Below are positions 1 through 8,157 of a DNA stretch of 34,324 nt, one piece after another. This DNA comes from Clostridiales bacterium (GTDB taxonomy: Bacteria > Bacillota > Clostridia > Saccharofermentanales > Saccharofermentanaceae). The stretch is from positions 1 to 34,324 of the forward strand of contig JAFZLF010000043.1 in NCBI GenBank assembly GCA_017551625.1, written 5' to 3'. The position numbers and the translations under genes are program-made. Numbering within the stretch: the stretch's first letter is position 1; every line of letters begins with the position of its first letter. The notes under the pieces are model-generated. The model had not been told where the DNA came from, searched no databases, and was given only the letters and a program-made list of their open reading frames with translations.

Positions 1-731
1 ACTCGGCGGCGTGACGTGTGGTGTTACTGTTCTCGGCACGGAACGTCGGTCCGAAAGTGTAGATGTTCTTAAATGCCATCGCGAAAGTCTCGCCGTTCAG
101 CTGACCGGAGACCGTGAGGTTCGTCGGCTTACTGAAGAAGTCCTGACTGTAGTCGATGGAACCGTCTTCCTTCTTCGGGACATTGTTGAGATCCAGTGTC
201 GTGACCTGGAACATCTCACCTGCGCCCTCGCAGTCGGAACCGGTGATCAGCGGAGTATGTACATAAACGAAATCTCTCTCCTGGAAGAATCTGTGGATCG
301 CGTACGCGCAGAGGGATCTCACTCTGAAGACCGCCTGGAACAGGTTCGTTCTCGGACGAAGATGTGTGATCGTTCTAAGATATTCGATGCTGTGGCGCTT
401 CTTCTGGAGCGGATAGTCCGGTGTAGAATCGCCTTCCAGAACGACCTCGGTCGCCTGGATCTCGAAGGGCTGTTTTGCCTCCGGAGTCGGAACCAGTGTA
501 CCGGTCACGATCAGGGCCGCGCCGACGTTAGTCTTGCTGATCGCCCCGAAGTTCGGAAGCTCGTCGTGATATACGACCTGGATCGGCTCGAAGAATGTGC
601 CGTCATGCAGCACGATAAATCCGAAGGTCTTCGAATCACGTACCGATCTGACCCATCCGCCGACTGTCACTTCTTTGCCGAGATACTGCTCTCTGTTTCT
701 GAAGATCTCTCTTACGTCTAAAATGTCCATC
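1..731 (-). CDS. asnS: Asparaginyl-tRNA synthetase, N-terminal part (truncated by window edge)
   Basis: This gene charges tRNA-Asn with asparagine in the cytoplasm. The minus strand reads [19 protein letters not shown] at the N-terminus, followed by an OB-fold anticodon-binding domain ([19 protein letters not shown]) at about residues 20-110. The start of the class II catalytic core follows, with [16 protein letters not shown], then the EGAGEMFQV segment and the motif 2 region [14 protein letters not shown] near the edge. About 243 of the usual 460 or so residues are visible; the C-terminal half lies beyond position 1. The start at 731 is supported by a strong GGAGG site just upstream. The gene sits alone behind a T-box leader, so its expression should rise when tRNA-Asn is uncharged. 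The assignment to AsnRS rather than AspRS rests on the AsnRS-type sequence and on the Asn specifier in the leader. Confidence 0.95.
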
Positions 732-811
732 TTCTTTCCTCCTTTTTGCCGTGCACCCTTAACCGTGCGCTGCTTTTCCGATAAGTGCCTGTCGGAAAGT
801 CCGGGGAAAAC

Positions 812-847
812 AAAAACGCCCCGAAGCATTCCCTCTGCTTCAGGACG
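812..847 (-). terminator. Intrinsic terminator of the asnS T-box
   Basis: On the minus strand, CGTCCTGAAGCA pairs with TGCTTCGGGGCG through 12 bp (with G-U pairs) around a 7-nt loop, and five U follow. The 5' arm lies just downstream of the T-box sequence, so formation of this hairpin competes with the antiterminator. Confidence 0.9.
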
Positions 848-1102
848 ATCAATCAATCGCGGTACCACCTGAATTGCTGTTATCTAACAGCCACCTCATC
901 CGGGTTCTATCAAACCCTGCCGCCTGACGCGCGGCTGATCGGCTTCCACTACTCTGCCTGACCCGGAAGATCCGGCATTTCATTTCGCAGCTCGGAAGTG
1001 TTATTCACCTGTATTCACTCTATGGGGCTTACACCGTCCCCCACTCGCTGGAAGCGATAAAACAGGTTACTTCTCTTCGTCATCGCTTTTCTTATTCAAT
1101 TT
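812..1102 (-). promoter_or_regulatory. T-box leader (tRNA-Asn responsive) of asnS
   Basis: On the minus strand the leader contains a Stem I region with the GAG..GGGG..GGTGTAAGCCCC pattern at about 1024-1055. It also contains a specifier loop GAAT-AAC-ACTTCCGAG and the conserved T-box TGGTACCGCG at 858-867, before an intrinsic terminator. The specifier triplet AAC (plus-strand 1000-1002) is an asparagine codon, which matches the downstream gene. T-box RNAs bind the cognate uncharged tRNA and form an antiterminator with its acceptor end. The motifs are seen directly; the exact helices are inferred. Confidence 0.93.
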
Positions 1103-1108
1103 GAGGTT

Positions 1109-1137
1109 AGATTACTCTGCGCTTACGTTTTTGTCAA
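1109..1137 (-). promoter_or_regulatory. Sigma-A promoter of asnS
   Basis: The minus strand has a perfect -35 TTGACA (1132-1137), a 17-nt spacer and a -10 TAATCT (1109-1114). Transcription would start near 1102, just ahead of the T-box Stem I. Confidence 0.85.
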
Positions 1138-1156
1138 GCAGAAATTTCAGCGCGAG

Positions 1157-1185
1157 TATTGCTCTGATGCGTATGGTATTATAAT
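1157..1185 (+). promoter_or_regulatory. Probable promoter of the Wzz-like gene
   Basis: There is a perfect -10 TATAAT at 1180-1185. The best -35 at 17-nt spacing is only TATTGC (1157-1162), so the -35 is weak. The promoter is divergent from the asnS promoter. Confidence 0.45.
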
Positions 1186-1249
1186 ATACTGTAAGAATAT
1201 ATGCTGCCGGAGTATCGGTACGGCATCGGGATCACAGAGGAGTAACCAC

Positions 1250-2728
1250 ATGGAAAACAAAGAAATCCAGATCAGATTCTCAGACATTGCTGCGTCATTT
1301 CTGAAATCGATCGTTCTTATCTTAGTAGTCACTATAGTTCTGGGGACGGCAATGGCCGGGTTCGGTGTTTACAGAGCGAAGCGTGTCAAGGTCGATCCTT
1401 CTATTCAGGAAACGATCAACACATTAAATAAGGACGTCACCAGCAAGCAGGAGTCGGTCCACCGCCTCGAGGATTCCAATAAGACGATCCTCAATGTGAA
1501 TATCCCCTATACCGAGAAGAAGGTCGCCCGCGACGAAAAGCTGACACAATCCCGCAGACAGTATATCGAAGAGAGCATCTTCAGCAATATCGACCCATTC
1601 AACTGCGGCGTGTCCCGCGTCAGTTTCGCCATCGATATCCCCGTTCCGGAGGATGCTAAAGAAGAGTACGCACAATATCGCACGGAAGAGCTCGGCCGTC
1701 TCGTCAATGCTTGCGTGCAGATGTACCCGCTCTCTGACGCCAACATGGCTAAAGTGAAGAGCATCATAGGTTCAGACGTGGAAAAAAAGTATATCGATGA
1801 ACTCATCTCGATCGAGAACAGCAAAGATGAGATGGTGAAGATCACCGTCGTCCACAATGATCCGGAAATCGCCAAGAAAGTAACGGATTATCTTTTCGAC
1901 CAGCTCTCGGCCGAGATCACTTCGATCTCTCCCGACGCGATCATCACCGTAGTCAGTTCCAATACCGGAACAGAAGTGAACTGGAGCATGAACAACACTC
2001 AGGTCTCCTATCAGGACAGTCTCCTTCTCGCCGAGAAGAACCTCGCTTCCGATCAGGAATCCATCACTTCTTCCTACAAGACGATCGAAGATAACAAGAA
2101 ATCTATCGAAGATATTAACGAAGAGATCAAGAAGATCAATGATGATATCGCTTCCAATCAGAAGAAATTAAACGCAGTAATTGCCAAGAAGGACCTCCTC
2201 AAGAGTGCCATCAAGTTCGGTCTGGTCGGTGCTGTCGCCGGTCTGGCTTTGGCCTGCGCTTATGTTTACGTGAGAGATGTTCTGGGTGGCAAGGTCAGAA
2301 ATAGGAACAATATCCTGTCCCGCTACTCTTACCCGCTTCTGGGCGCACTTCCCGGATCGAAAAAGTACATCTTCGATAAGACCGTCAAGCGTCTCGAGGG
2401 TGATTCCGTATATGAGAAGAAAGACATCATTGCTTCGTCTTCCGCCAGCATTCTGGCTGCGGTTGCAGCCGACGGCGGGAAGACCTGCCTGATCGGGCCG
2501 GTCGACGCGAAGGACCCGTCTTTCGCCGATCTTCTGAAGTCCCTGAAAGGCCGTGTCGAGTATAAAGGGAATATCCTCTCCGGTTCCGAAGCGATCAAGA
2601 ATCTGGAAGGATACGACAAGGTCATCCTCGTAGAGAAGCGTTGCGCTTCCCGCTACGATTCCATCAACGAAGAGATCTCCCGCATCCGTGCCCTTCATAA
2701 GGACGTTCTCGGATTCGTTCTTCTCTGA
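1250..2728 (+). CDS. Wzz/CpsC-like chain-length regulator with degenerate BY-kinase tail
   Basis: This is a predicted inner-membrane protein of 492 residues with the layout of a polysaccharide co-polymerase. One membrane segment lies at about residues 18-42 and a second at about 320-341. Between them is a long extracytoplasmic region with coiled-coil-like stretches at about 48-80 and 255-315. The cytoplasmic tail (about 345-492) resembles a bacterial tyrosine kinase that has lost its chemistry. A linker ends in YPLLGALPG, the Walker A' position reads CLIGPVDAKDP instead of a LIDAD-type motif, and the end YDKVILVEKRCAS...VLGFVLL matches the VLLVVRAG...VLGVVLN segment. There is no GKT/S P-loop and no tyrosine cluster. 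GAGGAG precedes the ATG. No glycosyltransferase or flippase genes lie nearby. The Wzz relationship is inferred from topology and tail similarity; chain-length control is likely but not certain. Confidence 0.65.
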   Translation: MENKEIQIRFSDIAASFLKSIVLILVVTIVLGTAMAGFGVYRAKRVKVDPSIQETINTLNKDVTSKQESVHRLEDSNKTILNVNIPYTEKKVARDEKLTQSRRQYIEESIFSNIDPFNCGVSRVSFAIDIPVPEDAKEEYAQYRTEELGRLVNACVQMYPLSDANMAKVKSIIGSDVEKKYIDELISIENSKDEMVKITVVHNDPEIAKKVTDYLFDQLSAEITSISPDAIITVVSSNTGTEVNWSMNNTQVSYQDSLLLAEKNLASDQESITSSYKTIEDNKKSIEDINEEIKKINDDIASNQKKLNAVIAKKDLLKSAIKFGLVGAVAGLALACAYVYVRDVLGGKVRNRNNILSRYSYPLLGALPGSKKYIFDKTVKRLEGDSVYEKKDIIASSSASILAAVAADGGKTCLIGPVDAKDPSFADLLKSLKGRVEYKGNILSGSEAIKNLEGYDKVILVEKRCASRYDSINEEISRIRALHKDVLGFVLL

Positions 2729-2811
2729 TCCTCCTTTCGAAAGCACTTCCCGAGATTCTCTTTTCAGATAATGCGTCTCGAAAAGCACTTTTCAAAAAGC
2801 ATAAAAACAGA

Positions 2812-2839
2812 AGCGGCCCATCTTCAAGATGAGGCCGCT
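2812..2839. terminator. Bidirectional terminator between the Wzz-like gene and mgtE
   Basis: AGCGGCC pairs with GGCCGCT, and an inner ATCTT pairs with AGAT. CTTTC follows on the plus strand and CTGTTTTT on the minus strand. It can serve both converging genes. The 83 bp before it (2729-2811) hold two direct copies of an AAAGCACTT sequence, one of them the recurrent AAAAGCACT motif at 2781-2789. Confidence 0.75.
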
Positions 2840-2867
2840 CTTTCATATCTCTGCTTGTTTCTATGGA

Positions 2868-4274
2868 TTAAGCCATCGCGTGGAAGAGGTTGATCAGGAA
2901 GATCCATGCGCAGCCGTAATACGTAACCACTGCGACAAGATCATTTACCGTGGTAATCAGTGGACCTGAGGCAACTGCCGGGTCCACTTTCAGTTTGTGG
3001 AAAAACATCGGAACGAGGGTCCCGACGAGACTACTGACGATCATGGCGAGCCACAGGGATCCGCCGACGCAGGCGGCCACAGCAAACGAGAATCCCGTCG
3101 GATAATGCTTAAGAAACGTCACGTAGATGCCGATTCCCATAAATGCCAGGGAGCCGAGCAGGAGCCCGTTGAAGAACCCGACCCGCATCTCCTTAAGAAC
3201 GAACTTGATCTTCTCGCTGGCCTTGAGGTGCTCGTCCATCAGGACACGTATCGTCACAGCGAGCGACTGGGTGCCGACGTTTCCGGCCATATCCAGGATG
3301 AGGCTCTGGAAACAAACCACGATCGCGAGCTCCGAGACGACCTTCTCGAAGAGGCCGACTACCGTCGATACCAACAGCCCGAGGAACAGGAGCGTCACCA
3401 GCCACGGCAGGCGCTTCTTCATACTCTGCGGAAGGGTCTCCTTCAGATCCTCCTCCGCAGTAAGACCGGCGAGCTTCGCGTAGTCATCACCCATCTCATC
3501 GTCTACGACCTCGATGATGTCCTGTGAGGTGATAACGCCCAGTACATGTCCGTCTTCGCTCAGTACCGGGATAGAGTCCTCGGCGTAGTCCTTGATCTTC
3601 TCGATCGATATATCGATCTTGTCATGGTCATGAACATACGGGTAGGAGGTCACGATCAGCGTCTCGAGCTTGGCAAATTCTCTGGCCCGGATAAGGTCCT
3701 TAAGGTCGATCACCCCATAGAACTTGTCGTCACTATCCACGACATAGATCGTGGAGATATTATCGTTCTCATCTGCCTGGCGGATCAGTTCTTTCATCGC
3801 CTGTTTGATGGACAGATCGTTCTTGATCACGACGAAGTTCGTCGTCATCTTTGATCCGATCTCGTCGTCCTCGTAGGACTGGATGAGCTTGATGTCCTGG
3901 GAGCTTTCATCGTCCATGAGGGAGATGATCTTCTCCTGGGTCTCCTCATCAACTTCTTCGAGTACGTCGACCGCATCGTCGGCGTCCATGTTCTCGATGA
4001 TCTTCGCCGCGGAACGGATATCGAGCTCGGTGATAAATTCTTCCGGGTCTTCGAGGTAAGCGAAGATATCGGACGCTTTCTCGGCGCCGAGGATATGGTA
4101 GAGCTTCTTACGTTCTTCTTTGGTGATCAGCTCGATCGCGTCGGCGATGTCGCTCTCATGGTAGTCTTCGAGTTTCTCACGCAGTTCCCGGTCCGGCTTG
4201 TTGCCACGGATCAGCGCGACGATCTCCTCGACGACATTTCTGGTTTCATTACGGATTTCATTCTCGTTTTCCAT
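2868..4274 (-). CDS. mgtE: Magnesium transporter MgtE
   Basis: This is a Mg2+ channel of the cytoplasmic membrane, 468 residues, the usual length for the family. An N-terminal superhelical MgtE_N domain (about 10-130) is followed by a pair of CBS domains (about 135-255), which in the family sense cytoplasmic Mg2+. Five membrane helices then begin near LPWLVTLLFLGLL. The pore signature LDMAGNVGTQSLA is present, and the C-terminal helix carries DPAVASGPLITTVND with the Mg2+-coordinating Asp of the family. The residues before LILDMAGN read CFQS, where many homologues have a proline. The start is set at 4274 because AAAGGAGG lies about 8 nt upstream; a longer reading to 4325 lacks this support and is rejected. 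The gene is alone on its transcript behind a long structured leader. Confidence 0.95.
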   Translation of the reverse strand: MENENEIRNETRNVVEEIVALIRGNKPDRELREKLEDYHESDIADAIELITKEERKKLYHILGAEKASDIFAYLEDPEEFITELDIRSAAKIIENMDADDAVDVLEEVDEETQEKIISLMDDESSQDIKLIQSYEDDEIGSKMTTNFVVIKNDLSIKQAMKELIRQADENDNISTIYVVDSDDKFYGVIDLKDLIRAREFAKLETLIVTSYPYVHDHDKIDISIEKIKDYAEDSIPVLSEDGHVLGVITSQDIIEVVDDEMGDDYAKLAGLTAEEDLKETLPQSMKKRLPWLVTLLFLGLLVSTVVGLFEKVVSELAIVVCFQSLILDMAGNVGTQSLAVTIRVLMDEHLKASEKIKFVLKEMRVGFFNGLLLGSLAFMGIGIYVTFLKHYPTGFSFAVAACVGGSLWLAMIVSSLVGTLVPMFFHKLKVDPAVASGPLITTVNDLVAVVTYYGCAWIFLINLFHAMA

Positions 4275-4344
4275 GTGAAAACCGCCTCCTTTTGCAATAA
4301 TCTCGAGCACATAGCGTGCCGGCAAAATGGGAAGCCTTTCAAGG

Positions 4345-4381
4345 AAAAACGCTTCAAATCAGAATCGAAGGATTATCTTCG
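4345..4381 (-). terminator. Possible attenuator hairpins in the mgtE leader
   Basis: The terminator-like hairpin has a 6-bp stem including one G-U pair (plus 4352-4370) and the U-run is at plus 4345-4349. The competing hairpin is at 4366-4381. The stem is short, so termination may be inefficient or need a factor. Confidence 0.35.
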
Positions 4382-4409
4382 GTGGAAGGGGCGCTTCCGA
4401 TCACCGATA

Positions 4410-4514
4410 CTACTCGGAGATCTCGTGACGAAGATCGATTCGTATGTGGTTCTCATCTGAATCGTTTTTCGCAGAACAGCCACGCCTTCGATAACTGCCA
4501 TCGCAACTATCCAT
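4410..4514 (-). CDS. 34-codon leader ORF upstream of mgtE
   Basis: A short frame starts with ATG at 4514 and stops with TAG at 4410. AGAGGAGGTGA lies an ideal distance upstream, a ribosome site at least as good as that of mgtE. The peptide begins MDSCDGSYRRRGCSAK and continues with an acid-rich stretch NDSDEN before a mixed C-terminus ending EISE. No domain or signal peptide is visible. Its start codon region is one arm of the 11-bp inverted repeat and its codons 26-29 are the other arm, so translating the ORF and folding the leader should exclude one another. In enterobacteria, Mg2+ transporter leaders encode short peptides (mgtL type) whose translation sets expression downstream. A similar role here is a hypothesis. 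It could also be a fortuitous frame. Confidence 0.5.
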   Translation of the reverse strand: MDSCDGSYRRRGCSAKNDSDENHIRIDLRHEISE

Positions 4515-4523
4515 CTTCGTCAC
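4425..4523 (-). repeat. 11-bp inverted repeat bracketing the mgtE leader ORF
   Basis: ATCTTCGTCAC at 4513-4523 and its exact reverse complement GTGACGAAGAT at 4425-4435 are 77 bp apart. The first arm overlaps the Shine-Dalgarno and start codon of the leader ORF, and extra GGAG/CTCC pairing lies just outside. In RNA this would form a stem that masks the leader's ribosome site. Confidence 0.7.
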
Positions 4524-4550
4524 CTCCTCTTTTAGGGAATACCTATTGAA

Positions 4551-4579
4551 ATTATGAACGCGCGCGATACAAATGTCAA
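4551..4579 (-). promoter_or_regulatory. Sigma-A promoter of the mgtE leader
   Basis: The minus strand has a perfect TTGACA (4574-4579), a 17-nt spacer and CATAAT (4551-4556). Transcription should start near 4544, about 30 nt upstream of the leader ORF. Confidence 0.85.
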
Positions 4580-4663
4580 CGCCGTTTTCACGCTTTTTCC
4601 GCCAATTTTCAAATACTGTGATTTCTTCTAAAAAAGCACTTGAAATCCGGGGCGGATTTTGGG

Positions 4664-4692
4664 TTTCGCATTTACCTGTTTTCTGTTATTAT
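4664..4692 (+). promoter_or_regulatory. Probable extended -10 promoter of carB
   Basis: TATTAT at 4687-4692 is preceded directly by TGT, giving an extended -10. The -35 (TTTCGC, 4664-4669) is weak. The promoter is divergent from the mgtE promoter. No PyrR-binding structure was recognised in the short leader. The 4561-4760 spacer otherwise holds one copy of the recurrent AAAAGCACT motif (4632-4640). Confidence 0.5.
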
Positions 4693-4760
4693 AGTCCCAG
4701 TTAAAATGCCCTTTTATGGGTAAAGATATAAATTCATAATGGATAAGCGAGGAAGAAACC

Positions 4761-7700
4761 ATGCCAAAGAGGGATGATATCAACAAGATTCTCATTATCG
4801 GTTCCGGCCCGATCATCATCGGCCAGGCGTGTGAGTTTGACTATTCCGGTACCCAGGCCTGTAAGGCCTTAAAGAAGCTCGGCTACGAGATCGTACTGGT
4901 AAACAGCAACCCGGCCACGATCATGACGGACCCGGATGTCGCAGACATCACCTACATCGAGCCTTTGAATCTGGCCAGACTTACACAGATCATCGAGAAG
5001 GAGCGTCCGGATGCGTTACTTCCCAACCTCGGCGGACAGTCGGGATTGAATCTCTGCTCCGAACTTTCCCAGGCAGGTGTCCTCGATAAGTACGGCGTCA
5101 AGGTCATCGGTGTTCAGGTCGATGCCATCGAGCGTGGTGAAGACAGAATCGAGTTTAAGAATACCATGACGAACCTCGGTATCGAAATGCCGAGATCCAA
5201 AGTTGCTTACTCTGTTGACGAAGCGGTCAAGATCGCAGAAGAACTGAAATACCCGGTCGTTCTCCGACCTGCCTACACGATGGGTGGTGCCGGCGGCGGC
5301 CTTGTTTATAATGTGGATGAATTGAAGATCGTATGTGAGCGTGGTCTGCAGGCTTCTCTCGTAGGTCAGGTCCTCGTTGAGGAGTGCATCGCCGGCTGGG
5401 AAGAGCTCGAGCTCGAGGTCGTTCGCGACGCCAAGAACAACGTCATCACCGTCTGCTTCATCGAGAACATCGACCCGATCGGCGTGCATACCGGTGACTC
5501 CTTCTGTTCCGCTCCGATGCTGACGATCTCGGAAGATGTCCAGAAAGTCCTTCAGGAATACTCCTATAAGATCGTCCGCGCGATCGAGGTCATCGGCGGA
5601 TGTAACTGTCAGTTCGCACACGATCCGGTCAGCGGCCGAATCGTCGTTATCGAGATCAACCCGAGAACTTCCCGTTCCTCCGCTCTCGCTTCGAAGGCCA
5701 CCGGTTTCCCGATCGCTCTCGTTTCCGCGATGCTCGCCTGCGGTCTGACACTCGATGAGATCCCGTGCGGCAAGTACGGTACTCTCGATAAGTACGTACC
5801 GGACGGCGACTATGTCGTCATCAAGTTTGCCCGCTGGGCTTTCGAGAAGTTCAAGGGTGCCTCCGATAAGCTCGGCACACAGATGCGCGCCGTCGGTGAG
5901 GTCATGAGTATCGGTAAGACGTATAAGGAAGCCTTCCAGAAAGCGATCCGAAGTCTCGAGACCGGCCGTTACGGTTTAGGCTACGCGAAGAACTATCATG
6001 ATCTTTCGAAGGAAGAGCTGATGCATATGCTCGCCTATCCGACTTCCGACAGACAGTTCATCCTCTACGAAGCACTGCGTAAGGGCGCGACCGTAGAAGA
6101 GCTCTACCAGCTGACGAAGATCAAGCACTGGTTCTTAGAGCAGATGCTCGAGCTCGTACAGGAGGAAGAAGAACTCCTCAAGATCAAGGGCGCCGTTCCG
6201 GCCGAGGATACACTCCGTCAGGCCAAGCTCGACGGTTTCTCCGACAGATACCTCAGTAAGCTCCTCGAGGTTCCGGAAGAGGATATCAGAAATGCCCGTT
6301 ACCAGTACAACATCCGTGAGGCCTGGGAAGGCGTACATGTAAGCGGCACACAGGATGCAGCTTACTACTACTCCACCTATCACCTCTCTGAAGATAAGAG
6401 CCCGTCTTCTGACAGACAGAAGATCATGATCCTTGGCGGCGGTCCGAACCGTATCGGCCAGGGTATCGAGTTCGACTACTGCTGCGTACATGCGGCACTC
6501 GCTCTTAAGAAAATGGGATTCGAGTCCATCATCGTTAACTGCAACCCGGAGACCGTCTCCACCGACTACGACACATCCGATAAGCTCTACTTCGAGCCGC
6601 TGACACTCGAAGATGTTCTGGCGATCCACGATAAGGAGAAGCCGCTCGGCGTCATCGCCCAGTTCGGCGGCCAGACACCTCTGAACCTCGCTGCGGACCT
6701 CAAGAAGAACGGCGTCAACATCCTCGGTACCACCCCGGAGACGATCGACCTGGCAGAGGACAGAGATCACTTCCGCGCCATGATGGACCGTCTCGGCATC
6801 CCGATGCCGGAAGCCGGCATGGCCGTTACCGTAGACGATGCACTTGCGATCGCGAACAAGATCGGTTACCCGGTCATGGTCCGTCCTTCCTACGTTCTCG
6901 GCGGACGCGGCATGGAAGTCGTACATGACGACGAGATGATGCGTGTCTATATGAACGCGGCTGTCGGTGTGACTCCGGACCGTCCGATCCTCATCGACCG
7001 TTTCCTGCATCACGCGACGGAGTGCGAGGCCGACGCGATCTCCGATGGCGAGCACTGCTTCGTACCGGCTGTCATGGAGCACATCGAGCTCGCGGGCGTA
7101 CACTCCGGTGACTCCGCCTGCATCCTGCCTTCGAAGAATCTGACCGAGCAGCAGATCGCGACCATCAAGGACTACACCAGAAAGATCGCGATCGAGATGA
7201 ATGTCCGTGGTCTCATGAACATGCAGTACGCGATCGAGGACGACGTCGTTTACGTTCTCGAGGCGAACCCGCGCGCTTCCCGTACCGTACCGCTCGTATC
7301 CAAGGTCTGCGCGATCAACATGGTCAAGGTCGCGACCGAGATCATGACTTCCGATCTGACCGGCAAGCCATCTCCGGTACCTGAGCTCAAGGACAGAATC
7401 ATCAACCACTACGGCGTCAAGGAAGCGGTCTTCCCGTTCAACATGTTCCAGGAGGTCGACCCGGTCCTCGGTCCGGAGATGAGATCCACCGGTGAAGTAC
7501 TCGGAATCTCCAGTGATTTCGGCGAGGCCTACTTCAAGGCACAGGAAGCAACCCAGACGAAACTGCCTTCCGAGGGTAATGTTCTTCTCTCTGTGTGTGA
7601 CCGCGATAAGGATGAGCTAGTCGACATCGCGAAGGCATTTGACGAACTTGGTTTCCACATCCTCGCGACAGGAAAGTCCTACGAGATGATCAAGGACGCC

Positions 7701-7979
7701 GGCATCGAGGCTGAGCGTGTCAACAAGCTCTACGAGGGCCGTCCGAACATCACGGATAAGATCACGAACGGCGAGATCCAGCTGATCATCAATACCCCGG
7801 CCGGAAAGACTTCGATCCATAACGACAGTTATATCCGAAAAGAAGCGATCCGCCACAGAGTGCCGTACATCACGACCATGGCTGCCGCGAAGGCCAGCGC
7901 CGAGGGCATCAAGGCCTATAAGGCGAACCCGAACTTCCCGGTCAAGAGCCTGCAGGATCACCACAAGGACATCATCTGA
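4761..7979 (+). CDS. carB: Carbamoyl-phosphate synthase large subunit
   Basis: CarB makes carbamoyl phosphate from bicarbonate, two ATP and ammonia supplied by the small subunit CarA, feeding pyrimidine and arginine synthesis in the cytoplasm. The 1072 residues match the family length. There are two homologous ATP-grasp halves: the first opens with KILIIGSGPIIIGQACEFDYSG, and the second opens near residue 554 with IMILGGGPNRIGQGIEFDYC. The second half carries QFGGQTPLNLA and VMVRPSYVLGGRGMEV. The C-terminal MGS-like allosteric domain (about 935-1072) includes FHILATGKSYEMIKDAG. GAGGAAG lies upstream of the ATG. carA is not adjacent: the gene before is mgtE on the other strand and the gene after is an unrelated protease. 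Many Firmicutes keep carA and carB together, so the separation is mildly unusual. Confidence 0.97.
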   Translation: MPKRDDINKILIIGSGPIIIGQACEFDYSGTQACKALKKLGYEIVLVNSNPATIMTDPDVADITYIEPLNLARLTQIIEKERPDALLPNLGGQSGLNLCSELSQAGVLDKYGVKVIGVQVDAIERGEDRIEFKNTMTNLGIEMPRSKVAYSVDEAVKIAEELKYPVVLRPAYTMGGAGGGLVYNVDELKIVCERGLQASLVGQVLVEECIAGWEELELEVVRDAKNNVITVCFIENIDPIGVHTGDSFCSAPMLTISEDVQKVLQEYSYKIVRAIEVIGGCNCQFAHDPVSGRIVVIEINPRTSRSSALASKATGFPIALVSAMLACGLTLDEIPCGKYGTLDKYVPDGDYVVIKFARWAFEKFKGASDKLGTQMRAVGEVMSIGKTYKEAFQKAIRSLETGRYGLGYAKNYHDLSKEELMHMLAYPTSDRQFILYEALRKGATVEELYQLTKIKHWFLEQMLELVQEEEELLKIKGAVPAEDTLRQAKLDGFSDRYLSKLLEVPEEDIRNARYQYNIREAWEGVHVSGTQDAAYYYSTYHLSEDKSPSSDRQKIMILGGGPNRIGQGIEFDYCCVHAALALKKMGFESIIVNCNPETVSTDYDTSDKLYFEPLTLEDVLAIHDKEKPLGVIAQFGGQTPLNLAADLKKNGVNILGTTPETIDLAEDRDHFRAMMDRLGIPMPEAGMAVTVDDALAIANKIGYPVMVRPSYVLGGRGMEVVHDDEMMRVYMNAAVGVTPDRPILIDRFLHHATECEADAISDGEHCFVPAVMEHIELAGVHSGDSACILPSKNLTEQQIATIKDYTRKIAIEMNVRGLMNMQYAIEDDVVYVLEANPRASRTVPLVSKVCAINMVKVATEIMTSDLTGKPSPVPELKDRIINHYGVKEAVFPFNMFQEVDPVLGPEMRSTGEVLGISSDFGEAYFKAQEATQTKLPSEGNVLLSVCDRDKDELVDIAKAFDELGFHILATGKSYEMIKDAGIEAERVNKLYEGRPNITDKITNGEIQLIINTPAGKTSIHNDSYIRKEAIRHRVPYITTMAAAKASAEGIKAYKANPNFPVKSLQDHHKDII

Positions 7980-7997
7980 TCCGGAAGGTCAGAATGA

Positions 7998-8036
7998 CAG
8001 TGCTTTTCGAGCGGTAATACTTCCCGATAAGCACTG
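7998..8036. repeat. Inverted pair of the AGTGCTTTT motif downstream of carB
   Basis: CAGTGCTT (7998-8005) and AAGCACTG (8029-8036) form a perfect 8-bp inverted repeat with a 23-nt loop. The left copy continues as AGTGCTTTTCGAGC, the full form of the motif that recurs through the window. Inverted pairs of uptake-type motifs often sit at gene ends. No U-run follows, so it is probably not the main terminator. Confidence 0.6.
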
Positions 8037-8054
8037 GACCAAGAAAAAACTAAG

Positions 8055-8107
8055 AGCCGCTCCCGGCGTCACCGGAATACAGCTTTCGAGTGACACGAAG
8101 AGCGGCT
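8055..8107 (+). terminator. Intrinsic terminator of carB
   Basis: AGCCGCT (8055-8061) pairs with AGCGGCT (8101-8107), and an inner GTCAC (8068-8072) pairs with GTGAC (8090-8094). TTTCG follows. The hairpin separates carB from the protease gene. Confidence 0.75.
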
Positions 8108-8141
8108 TTTCGTATCTTTGACGAAATAGCCGGCCCCAAAT

Positions 8142-8157
8142 ATTACTTTTAAGTAAT
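8142..8157. promoter_or_regulatory. Operator-like inverted repeat upstream of the HtrA-type gene
   Basis: ATTACTT-TT-AAGTAAT has 7-bp perfect arms with a 2-nt centre. It lies in an AT-rich stretch upstream of TATACT (8179-8184), a probable -10. A second perfect palindrome, GTAGATCTAC, lies at 8195-8204 in the likely 5' UTR. Both could bind a dimeric regulator; which one is unknown. Confidence 0.45.

Larger units (their letters stand above)
4275..4544 (-). promoter_or_regulatory. Structured 5' leader of mgtE with probable attenuator
   Basis: About 270 nt separate the mgtE promoter from its start. On the minus strand the region holds, in order, a short ORF with its own GGAGG site, two arms of a perfect 11-bp inverted repeat, and two overlapping hairpins. 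The hairpins are CGAAG-ataatc-CTTCG (plus 4366-4381) and CTTCGA-ttctgat-TTGAAG (plus 4352-4370). The second is followed by CGTTTTT and could act as a weak terminator. The two share the CTTCG arm, so they exclude each other. No M-box (ykoK) consensus was recognised. Mg2+-responsive leaders are common before mgtE genes; that this one responds to Mg2+ is inference. Confidence 0.55.

Noticed and set aside
1250..2728. Active BY-kinase
   Set aside because: Walker A and the C-terminal tyrosine cluster are absent; only the outline of the fold remains.
4275..4544. M-box (ykoK) Mg2+ riboswitch before mgtE
   Set aside because: The conserved M-box segments were not recognised by eye; the leader is reported instead as an unclassified attenuator.
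6135..7409. Long open frame (424 codons) antisense to carB
   Set aside because: It lies wholly inside carB, has no ribosome site, and its sequence is the mirror of GC-biased third positions.
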